A DNA stretch of 64,000 nt, from the NCBI GenBank assembly GCA_017477465.1, contig JAFUVU010000052.1, forward strand, positions 1 through 64,000, read 5' to 3'. Made by a program: the position numbers and the translations under genes. The notes below the pieces were generated by a model. The model saw nothing but the letters and a program-made list of their open reading frames with translations, searched no databases and was not told the origin of the DNA. Source of the stretch: Bacteroidales bacterium (GTDB lineage: Bacteria; Bacteroidota; Bacteroidia; Bacteroidales; UBA932). The stretch's first letter is position 1; every line of letters starts with the position of its first letter. This document shows, one piece after another, positions 26,376 to 32,826 of the stretch.

Positions 26376-26856
26376 AAAAAGGTCTCACTTTTATTGTGGA
26401 GCGTATGTAAATGCCATTGACAGCAAGGATGAGGAGTGGTGGACACACAATTACAATTCCCATTCTGTGGAGTCCTGGCAGGGATATGCGTTTGAACTGA
26501 TCTGTCTTACCCACCTTCCTCAAATCCGTAAGAGCCTGGGTATCTCCGGCATTTCCACATCGGCGTCCTCGTGGCGCTATGTTCCGGGCAAGAATGAACC
26601 GGGCAGGAAAGCGCAGATTGACCTGCTTATTGCACGCGGAGACCACATCATCAACCTTTGTGAGATGAAGTTCTCCGTCGGTCCTTTCGTCATCAAGAAA
26701 TCCTACGCGGAGGATGTCCGCGAGAGGAAGCAGTTGTTCAAACAAGTGGAAAAGTCCTCTGACGGGCTGGATATCACCTTTGTGACAACATTCGGCGTGG
26801 CTGATGGTGTGAACAAGGATGTTGTGGCCGTTGTTGATGAGGATCTTCATGGCTGA
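26371..26856 (+). pseudogene. 5'-truncated AAA ATPase gene with DUF234/PD-(D/E)XK-type C-terminus
   Basis: The open frame starts after a TAA at 26368 and has no good start; a GTG at 26467 is the first candidate. The translated text EEWWTHNYNSHSVESWQGYA, FELICLTHLPQIRKSLGISG, AQIDLLIARGDHIINLCEMK and DITFVTTFGVADG matches the C-terminal third of Bacteroidetes archaeal-type ATPases. Those ATPases are about 370-400 residues long and carry a P-loop at the N-terminus; no P-loop is found in this region. The C-terminal part carries a nuclease-like Asp...Glu-x-Lys (D in AQIDLL, EMK). I call it a remnant; expression of the nuclease-like part alone from the GTG cannot be excluded. Confidence 0.75.
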
Positions 26857-27019
26857 TTAAGTGCTTAGGTTTACACCATTAAGTTGCACAAAATCAGCCA
26901 TTAATGCAAGAGGTGTGGCGTGGGCGTTTACCCCGTTTGGGCGTAATGAATTCTATTGGACGGAAAAAGTTTAAGGCGCGACGGTGTAAAGGTTTCAGGT
27001 ATTATTCAATCAAAATTTG

Positions 27020-27027
27020 TATATTTG
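27020..27027 (+). promoter_or_regulatory. Promoter -7 box of the restriction-modification genes
   Basis: TATATTTG, 22 bases before the ATG at 27050, matches the Bacteroidota TAnnTTTG consensus. No good -33 TTG was found at the usual distance. Confidence 0.65.
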
Positions 27028-27049
27028 CTAACTTAAACACGAAATCGTT

Positions 27050-28102
27050 ATGAACGACGACAAATATTTGCGTTCCATTGAGGAATTAGAAGAATTAGCA
27101 TGCAACTGGTGGCCTGCAGAAGTACGAGCGGAAGCCCAAAAGATGAGCATCCTTCAGTATCTTCTGGATACCCAGGAGAAATTTATATCCATTCTTAAGC
27201 TCGCCGATAAAAACAAACCTGAGAAGCTGTTTGATTTGTTGGATGCATCTTCTTTCAGTCTTCATCTTTTTCTGAAGCATCTTATCTTGCTGACCGACTT
27301 AGGGGCAGAGCAACTTCAGCGTATCAATAAGGATTTCGATGATATGTTTCCGGAAAAGCAACTACGGTACAGATTAAAGAACAAAGAGATTATTTACACT
27401 TTTACTAAGTTGCCAACAAGAGGTAAACTGGACAATAAAAAAATGAAGATTGATACCCTTGAGCATTTGCAAGGGACAGTATACGACCGTGATTTATGTA
27501 AAGATGTGATAATGCTCCTTTGTTTCGGAGCGTCGTCAACTCGTGCCAGGACAAGGGCGATATTGTATAAATGCAATAGCAGCGATTATCTAGGAGATGA
27601 TACGCTCATAGAAGATTATGTACGTAAGAACTACATTCGAGTCAGTAAGATTATTGCTGGTAAGGTCTCAAATGACCTAGGAAACATAGCTCAATTATAC
27701 GCCTTAAAGTATCTTAGTCAGTGCTTGGGAAGTAATTACCACCTTCAAAGTAACGGGAAATTACCAGATGTTTCTGAGAATGATGGTAAGTCTTGGGCTA
27801 CTTTCGATATTCTTGTTGACCGCATAGATGATACCAGCCGTCATAAGAAATATGTTGGAGTAGAGGTCTCTTTCCAAGAGACTTCAAACAGTGTTGTAGA
27901 GAGAAAATCCACAATTGCACATAACCGCTTTGTTCAGGTAGTTACAAAAAGGTGCTTTGTTGCCTATATTATCGATGGTATAGGGAACTTCTCACGCCCT
28001 TCAGCTGTTAAGACTTTATGTGAGAACAGCCATTGTAATGTGGCATATACCCCTGAAGAATTTGAGGTATTAGCAGATTTTATTAGGGAGAAGCTTGGAT
28101 GA
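27050..28102 (+). CDS. Putative type II restriction endonuclease
   Basis: 350 residues. The first 200 residues are helical and unrecognised. Residues about 240-300 contain TFDILVDRID followed by YVGVEVSFQETSNSVVERKS. This resembles a PD-(D/E)XK-like core (Asp then Glu-x-Ser/Lys), and the SFQ-T-NSVxERK string is one I associate with restriction enzymes. The gene overlaps the cytosine-5 methyltransferase gene by 4 bases, which strongly supports an endonuclease role. The recognition site is not predictable here. Base composition is more A+T-rich than the chromosome around it, in line with transfer. Confidence 0.7.
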   Translation: MNDDKYLRSIEELEELACNWWPAEVRAEAQKMSILQYLLDTQEKFISILKLADKNKPEKLFDLLDASSFSLHLFLKHLILLTDLGAEQLQRINKDFDDMFPEKQLRYRLKNKEIIYTFTKLPTRGKLDNKKMKIDTLEHLQGTVYDRDLCKDVIMLLCFGASSTRARTRAILYKCNSSDYLGDDTLIEDYVRKNYIRVSKIIAGKVSNDLGNIAQLYALKYLSQCLGSNYHLQSNGKLPDVSENDGKSWATFDILVDRIDDTSRHKKYVGVEVSFQETSNSVVERKSTIAHNRFVQVVTKRCFVAYIIDGIGNFSRPSAVKTLCENSHCNVAYTPEEFEVLADFIREKLG

Positions 28103-29364
28103 TCAGGTTTATTGACTTGTTCGCCGGTGTTGGCGGCATCCGTATAGGTGTGGCTGAAGCCCTTAAGGAATTTGGGATTCAGTCCAAGTGCGTCCTCTCC
28201 AGTGAAATCGATGAGAACGCATGCCTGACTTATAACCTGAACTTCAATGAGAAACCGAGTGGCGATATCCGCCTAATTACTGAGTCCGAACCATTTGACC
28301 TCCTCCTAGGAGGATTCCCTTGCCAGCCTTTCTCATATGCTGGCAAGCGTATGGGCTTTGGCGATACTCGTGGCACATTGTTCTTTGAGATTGAACGACT
28401 TTTGGAAAAATACCGTCCCAAAGCGTTCCTTTTGGAAAATGTCCGTGGACTATACACTCACGATGGAGGACGGACATTTGAAACTATTATGGGCAAGCTC
28501 CATGGCCTTGGGTATGGAACCTATGATCTATTGCTCAATAGTTCTAACTTCGGTGTGCCCCAAAATCGTGTGCGGCTTTACATCGTCGGCATCCTTGGCG
28601 CAAATCCCGGGATGACCTTGGCAACTAATCTTGGTGCTGCGGATTCCCACCGTTTCAAGAATGAGTACACCCTATTCGATGACTTGTCGATTTCCCGCCA
28701 TACAGTTGGAGATGTGCTGGAAAAAGAAGTTGATGAGAAATACTATTGCTCTGAAGATTTCCAGGATCGTTTGCGAAAAGCAACTGGAGGCAACCTTTCC
28801 ATTCTTCATGGTTACAGGATGATGGATTATCGTGGTGGCCAGTCACTTCATTCTTGGGACCTTGGCCTACGTGGGGAGTGCACGGATGCGGAACGCAACT
28901 TCATGACGCTTCTTATACAGAACCGTCGCAAACCGGAATTCGGCCGTCATCAGGACGGCAAGAAACTGACGTTGGAGCAGATCAAGACCTTCTATACTGA
29001 TGATGATATCCTGGAGGTAATCAAGAGCCTAAAGGCAAAGCATTACCTCAAAGAGGAGGATGGAAAGTTCAACCCTGTTTGTGGAAACATGTCGTTTGAG
29101 GTTTTCAAGTTCCTTGATCCGGACAGCATATCCATCACCCTAACATCCTCCGACTCTAACCGTCTGGGAGTGATCCAAAACAATCGGGCACGTCACATAA
29201 CGCCACGTGAGTGCGCCAGACTCCAGGGTTTCCCGGATTCTTTCAAGCTGCATCCTTTGGACCAATATTCCTATAAGCAGTTCGGCAATTCTGTGTCTGT
29301 CCCTGTGATTACAGCAGTAATGAAAGATTTTATTCGTTCCAATAGAGAGGTGCTCGGATGGTAG
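28099..29364 (+). CDS. DNA cytosine-5 methyltransferase
   Basis: 421 residues. C5-methyltransferase motifs occur in order: I (FIDLFAGVGGIRIG, residues 4-17), IV with the catalytic Cys (GGFPCQPFSYAGKRMG), VI (FLLENVRGL), VIII (FGVPQNRVRLYIVG), IX (TPRECARLQGFPDSF) and X (QFGNSVSVPV). A long target-recognition region (about 200-330) lies between VIII and IX. It protects the host from the endonuclease encoded immediately upstream. The partner Vsr gene 1.4 kb downstream on the other strand repairs T:G mismatches produced by 5-methylcytosine deamination, which agrees with C5 rather than N4 methylation. Confidence 0.95.
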   Translation: MIRFIDLFAGVGGIRIGVAEALKEFGIQSKCVLSSEIDENACLTYNLNFNEKPSGDIRLITESEPFDLLLGGFPCQPFSYAGKRMGFGDTRGTLFFEIERLLEKYRPKAFLLENVRGLYTHDGGRTFETIMGKLHGLGYGTYDLLLNSSNFGVPQNRVRLYIVGILGANPGMTLATNLGAADSHRFKNEYTLFDDLSISRHTVGDVLEKEVDEKYYCSEDFQDRLRKATGGNLSILHGYRMMDYRGGQSLHSWDLGLRGECTDAERNFMTLLIQNRRKPEFGRHQDGKKLTLEQIKTFYTDDDILEVIKSLKAKHYLKEEDGKFNPVCGNMSFEVFKFLDPDSISITLTSSDSNRLGVIQNNRARHITPRECARLQGFPDSFKLHPLDQYSYKQFGNSVSVPVITAVMKDFIRSNREVLGW

Positions 29365-29370
29365 CACCTC

Positions 29371-30756
29371 TTATTTGTCTTGTGGCTGCATAAGAGCCGC
29401 CATGAGAAGAACTATGTGAAAAACCCTATCAGCATGAGTGAGGCTGAAAGAATCCTCAATTCCATGGCAATATAGATTTCTCATGTTCCAGCCTGTCTTC
29501 TGTGATAAGATTAACCTCAAATAATTGCTGATATTCTTCTCACAAACGATAATATCTTCTTTGGAAAGAAGCGTTCCAAGGGCATCGCTTGTTGTCCCAA
29601 TCTTGTCGTTATCAGTGACTGTAAACCCATTGGTCTGAAAGAATAAGCGAACCAGATACTCAATCTGAGGGACGAGAATAGAAATGCTTGTGATGTAATC
29701 ATTATCCAAAAAAGCGGCAATGCCTTTCTCAATAATACGGATTCTTTTCTCTGGCAAGCCGGGTATACGAGCAATGAAGTCCATTATACTGTCCACATTC
29801 AGGCGGCCCGTTTCTTCCCCCTTCATAATCATCACATGAAGGGCAACTCCAAGATATTGTAATGCAACGGAGCAAGCTTGATCGAATTGGGTAGAGGAGC
29901 CCTCTGAATCAGGATTCACTTCGTGGGAAAGATTGCCATCTGTCCTGAAGTAAAGATGCCGGAACATACTCAAGCTTTTTGACCCCTTGATAATCTTATC
30001 AGAGTAATCTTTCAATTCGCTTTCGGTCGGCACGAATCTCAGGGCAAGGATAAAAAGGAACTGCTCATCAGTAAATCCCTCGCTCATTGCCTTGAAATCT
30101 TTCTCAATCATATCTGACGGAATACTAAGCTTGAAGGATGAAAGATTCATTTCATCCTTGATGTGAGGAGCATTATCTTGTAAAATTTTGTTGATTCTCT
30201 CAAGAGGTTTTTTCCTGCCAAGATCACGGACAATTGGGACCAGGTCCCTGTAAATTGATACTTTCCGCATCGCCGGCATATTAGGTTCCGATTCCTCGAT
30301 GCTGTCAATTATACTATTGAGGATAGAATCTGTTTCAATGAACATCTGTTGTTTTGCATAGTATTGGACCAGCACTTTCCCCAGTTCGATAATCCCGTGG
30401 AGGCTATAATCCTGTTTTTCTTTGAGTGCTTTTATCTCGTTGGTAAAACGTTGGAATGCAAGCGGATATATGGCTTCCTTCTCATCCTTGGTGAAGGTTC
30501 TCCTTGATTCATCAATGAGTCGAAGTATAGGAAGGAAAGGGTTATAGCTACCACTAGAAGTCTCGTTTGTAAGAAAGACGATAAGGGCACTCTTGATGCC
30601 AGCAACTTCCTTCGCCATGTTGTATTTGATGGCGGCAGGGAGCGTGAGCTTTACCTGCTGCACAACATCAAATGCAGAAAGGCTCCCTCGGTTATTCAGG
30701 TTCCCAATCAAAACAGGAATCTGTTCTTTTACATTATCAACATCAGCAATTTCCAT
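29371..30756 (-). CDS. DUF4209-like protein
   Basis: 461 residues, largely helical, without signal or membrane segments. The C-terminal 130 residues (AAFLDNDYITSISILVPQIE, YLVRLFF, then a Thr/Ser-Leu stretch, TGWNMRNLYCHGI) fit the DUF4209 pattern, including the RNxxxHG motif near the end. This motif also appears in HEPN-like ribonucleases (R-x4-6-H), so a nuclease activity is possible but unproven. The gene faces the methyltransferase convergently with only 6 bases between stops, and lies just downstream of vsr on the same strand (5-base gap), so it is probably co-expressed with vsr. A phage-defence role is inferred from context. Confidence 0.6.
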   Translation of the reverse strand: MEIADVDNVKEQIPVLIGNLNNRGSLSAFDVVQQVKLTLPAAIKYNMAKEVAGIKSALIVFLTNETSSGSYNPFLPILRLIDESRRTFTKDEKEAIYPLAFQRFTNEIKALKEKQDYSLHGIIELGKVLVQYYAKQQMFIETDSILNSIIDSIEESEPNMPAMRKVSIYRDLVPIVRDLGRKKPLERINKILQDNAPHIKDEMNLSSFKLSIPSDMIEKDFKAMSEGFTDEQFLFILALRFVPTESELKDYSDKIIKGSKSLSMFRHLYFRTDGNLSHEVNPDSEGSSTQFDQACSVALQYLGVALHVMIMKGEETGRLNVDSIMDFIARIPGLPEKRIRIIEKGIAAFLDNDYITSISILVPQIEYLVRLFFQTNGFTVTDNDKIGTTSDALGTLLSKEDIIVCEKNISNYLRLILSQKTGWNMRNLYCHGIEDSFSLTHADRVFHIVLLMAALMQPQDK

Positions 30757-30761
30757 TTCAA

Positions 30762-31322
30762 TTATGGTTTCTTCTTTATTCTGGGCTTTATGTCTCCAAT
30801 CTCCATAATCAACGCCATGCGTCTGGCTTCGGACTCTTTTCTTTCTAGCTTCCTTTGTTCACGCGCTTCACGGCGCTCAATCCGTCGTTTCCGGTATTGG
30901 TTTCCGTCCTCGATGATTTCGTTGGCTACCCTTTCCACGGTTTCATCGAATCTGGCTTTCATTAGCTCGCACTCCCATACAATAACCACGGACCAGCCTT
31001 TGGCTTCCAGTTGCCGCCATACTTCTTGATCCCGTTCCTGGTTCCGTGTCACCTTGGCTTGCCAGAACTCTGTGTTAGTCTGGGGCAAGTGATAAATATT
31101 GCATCCCTTGTGGGCATGCCAGAAGCACCCGTGAACAAACACCACAGTCCTATGCTTGGGTAGCACTATGTCCGGGGAACCTGGCAGGCTCTTAACATTC
31201 ACACGATACCGGAATCCCCGCCGCCAAAGGGCACTTCGGAGAGCTACTTCAGGCTTGGTGCTCACAGAGCGGATGTGTGACATCAACTCGGACCTCTGCT
31301 CTTTTGTCAGTCGATCGGCCAT
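30762..31322 (-). CDS. vsr: Very short patch repair (Vsr) mismatch endonuclease
   Basis: 186 residues. Family motifs: MSHIRSVSTKPEVALRSALW, a LPGSPDIVLPKHRTVVFVHG segment with the catalytic Asp, CFWHAHKGC (His/Cys and metal-site region), and TEFWQAKVTRNQERDQEVWR. It nicks 5' of the T in T:G mismatches arising from deaminated 5-methylcytosine. It is longer than the usual about 135-155 residues because of a basic, charged helix of about 50 residues at the C-terminus (RKRRIERREAREQRKLERKE). It accompanies the C5 methyltransferase in the same island, the standard pairing. Confidence 0.93.
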   Translation of the reverse strand: MADRLTKEQRSELMSHIRSVSTKPEVALRSALWRRGFRYRVNVKSLPGSPDIVLPKHRTVVFVHGCFWHAHKGCNIYHLPQTNTEFWQAKVTRNQERDQEVWRQLEAKGWSVVIVWECELMKARFDETVERVANEIIEDGNQYRKRRIERREAREQRKLERKESEARRMALIMEIGDIKPRIKKKP

Positions 31323-31365
31323 TTGTTACGGGAAAATAATGAATACCGCCAAGGCTTTACAGAAC

Positions 31366-31794
31366 CTAATGGGAAAGGTTTTTGACCAGGGCGTTCAGAT
31401 TCCCGACAACCTGGTCAAATAGTTTGTACATAAGCTCCGGTTCCACCATCTCCGGAATGTAGGCAATGACCCGTTTCCCAGCTCCGGCCATCCAACCAGC
31501 CTCGGTGTGAGCGCTCCTTCCACAAGGCAGAACGAGAACACAAATGTCCGCCCATTCCAGAGCCTCCAGATCGGCCGCAAACTGCCTTTCCGCCTTCGGA
31601 TGGCGCAATCCCTCGGAATACTCCTCGAAACTCCAATTCGGGGCATTTTCGTCGATGTCCGTCCAGCGAAATCCATTGCCGCCGTGAGGCGGATTCCGGA
31701 AGTCATATACCTGATGTCCTTCTGCCCGGAGCCGTTTCACGACCTCGGGGTAATAAGGATTCCTCCAGCTGGAGGCGACATAGATGTTGGCCAT
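31366..31794 (-). CDS. Nucleoside 2-deoxyribosyltransferase-like protein
   Basis: 142 residues. The N-terminus IYVASSWRNPYYPEVVKRLR and the motif GRSAHTEAGWMAGAGKRVIAY match the small Rossmann-like nucleoside 2-deoxyribosyltransferase family. In that family a Glu in the xxxTExG loop (Glu of HTEAG) is the nucleophile. LEWADICVLVLPCG precedes it, as expected. It could salvage or hydrolyse nucleosides or nucleotides. Related proteins are common in phages and defence islands. It lies 17 bases from a small unknown gene and 43 bases after the vsr start, all on the minus strand. Confidence 0.75.
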   Translation of the reverse strand: MANIYVASSWRNPYYPEVVKRLRAEGHQVYDFRNPPHGGNGFRWTDIDENAPNWSFEEYSEGLRHPKAERQFAADLEALEWADICVLVLPCGRSAHTEAGWMAGAGKRVIAYIPEMVEPELMYKLFDQVVGNLNALVKNLSH

Positions 31795-31811
31795 AGTATC
31801 GTGTGTAATTG

Positions 31812-32246
31812 TTATCTGTACTTTCTCCTCTCCAGCACCTCATTCTCATACTCCACATACACCTTCTTCAGGACGTCGAATATCTCCGCCCGCATCTCCT
31901 GGTTGTAGTGATTCAGCCCCTCGCTGAGATTCGCGTTGGCACGGTCCAGATCCAAGTCCAGAATCTCACCGAACGCCGCAAACACGTCCTTCCGGTCAAT
32001 CTGGACACCAACCTCATCCGTGAAGAAACCGGCCTCGTGCAGCGCCACCATAACCCGCAGGAAGTCCAGCTTCCGGCCGGCCCCGGCATTCAGCTTCACC
32101 GGCTTGTGCGCAGCCTTTTTCCCGTGCTCTTTCTCGCACTCCTTCTGCCAGGACTCCGGATACGGCATCCGCATCGGCATGGAAACTTCCTGATGCAGGG
32201 AGAAGTCGTTTATCACCCCGTTATTGTTCAGCGTATCAATCTTCAT
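31812..32246 (-). CDS. Hypothetical protein, possible mobile-element regulator
   Basis: 144 residues. It starts MKIDTLNNNGVINDF, sharing the I-x-TLNNNG string with the tiny gene just upstream, and its start overlaps that gene's stop by 4 bases. Residues about 55-110 (KLDFLRVMVALHEAGFFTDE, IDRKDVFAAFGEILDLDLD) look like the C-terminal helical module of some Bacteroidetes element proteins of the RteC type, but this is a weak resemblance. No catalytic motif is seen. Function unknown. Confidence 0.55.
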   Translation of the reverse strand: MKIDTLNNNGVINDFSLHQEVSMPMRMPYPESWQKECEKEHGKKAAHKPVKLNAGAGRKLDFLRVMVALHEAGFFTDEVGVQIDRKDVFAAFGEILDLDLDRANANLSEGLNHYNQEMRAEIFDVLKKVYVEYENEVLERRKYR

Positions 32247-32395
32247 TGTGCAATCTTAGGCAAATCCGGGCCGCAATCCGGCAGCTGCACGGAAGAGCCT
32301 GAAATCTCGTTCAACGTACCATTGTTGTTTAGCGTCCCGATGTGAACCTCGTACTTCTCGGAATGCTCCCGCACCTGGGCAAACACCCTGGTCAT
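32243..32395 (-). CDS. Small ORF with TLNNNG motif, possibly a gene remnant
   Basis: 50 residues from the ATG at 32395. It contains EVHIGTLNNNGTLNEISGSS, echoing the N-terminus of the gene it overlaps by 4 bases. The frame stays open upstream for at least another 40 codons (a GGFNFLLTGTCWSTKAEEVM stretch), without a clear start, so this may be the 3' end of a longer broken gene. No function is proposed. Confidence 0.4.
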   Translation of the reverse strand: MTRVFAQVREHSEKYEVHIGTLNNNGTLNEISGSSVQLPDCGPDLPKIAQ

Positions 32396-32650
32396 CACTT
32401 CCTCGGCCTTGGTACTCCAGCAGGTCCCAGTAAGCAGGAAATTGAACCCACCGCCGCGGCCGTGGACATCCGCGCCGACTACGTGGCCAAGAACGGTGCG
32501 CCCACCGCAGCGGCCCCGAAGATTTTCTTCCGCTACTACTACGTCAACTCCAGCACCGGCGAGAAGTCATGCACCATGCTAGGTGGCGTGGAGCGCGGCT
32601 GCAGCTGGCGGCGAGCCATAGTCTTCCTTCCAGATCTCCGGACCAAGAGC
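32396..32650. other. Degenerate right end of the island, possible gene fragments
   Basis: Two protein-like readings occur on opposite strands: TAAAVDIRADYVAKNGAPTA and FFRYYYVNSSTGEKS on the plus strand (about 32447-32570), and FNFLLTGTCWSTKAEEVM on the minus strand (about 32390-32445). Neither has a plausible complete gene. I read the stretch as juxtaposed remnants next to the attachment site. No tRNA or stable hairpin is seen before 32652. Confidence 0.35.
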
Positions 32651-32651
32651 G

Positions 32652-32693
32652 AAAAAAATTTCCTGCCTTCTTTTCAGGGGGCAGGATTTTTTT
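32652..32693 (-). terminator. Terminator downstream of tRNA-Ala
   Basis: TCCTGCC (32661-32667) pairs with GGCAGGA (32680-32686), and the minus strand then runs into a stretch of seven T (plus-strand A at 32652-32658). It lies directly 3' of the tRNA on the minus strand and was probably brought in by the island. Confidence 0.75.
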
Positions 32694-32706
32694 GTGGAGT
32701 ATAGGG
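32689..32706. repeat. Right direct repeat (candidate attachment site in tRNA-Ala 3' end)
   Basis: TTTTTGTGGAGTATAGGG, identical to 25056-25073. Twelve of the 18 bases are the 3' end of the tRNA (acceptor arm and part of the T stem). Confidence 0.8.
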
Positions 32707-32768
32707 GAGTCGAACCCCTGACCTATAGATTGCGAACCTATCGCTCTAGCCAACTGAGCTAATACCCC
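32695..32768 (-). tRNA. tRNA-Ala (anticodon CGC)
   Basis: 74 bases without encoded CCA. Acceptor stem GGGGTAT/ATACTCC includes the G3-U70 wobble pair that is the alanine identity element. D arm GCTC...GAGC, anticodon stem ATAGG/TCTAT with loop TTCGCAA giving anticodon CGC, variable loop AGGTC, T arm AGGGG-TTCGACT-CCCCT, discriminator A. It reads GCG codons. The 3' end appears duplicated 7.6 kb away. Confidence 0.93.
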
Positions 32769-32826
32769 GAAAAGGATTGCAAAAATAAGGGATTTCCTGC
32801 AAAGAAGCAAGAAATCCCTTATAAAA

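Larger units (their letters stand above)
25056..32706. mobile_element. Candidate 7.6 kb genomic island integrated at tRNA-Ala
   Basis: The segment is bounded by the 18-base direct repeat described at each end. The tRNA lies on the minus strand with its 3' end facing the segment, as expected when an element integrates into a tRNA 3' end. Each boundary has its own terminator hairpin. The cargo (restriction-modification, Vsr, DUF4209-like, deoxyribosyltransferase-like, gene fragments) is accessory, and several genes are richer in A+T than the flanks. No integrase, transfer or replication gene is visible, so the element is either a remnant or mobilised in trans. Confidence 0.65.

Noticed and set aside
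32342..32704. Plus-strand open frame of 120 codons
   Set aside because: It runs into the tRNA-Ala gene and through the terminator. Only a middle segment looks protein-like, so it is reported as a remnant instead.
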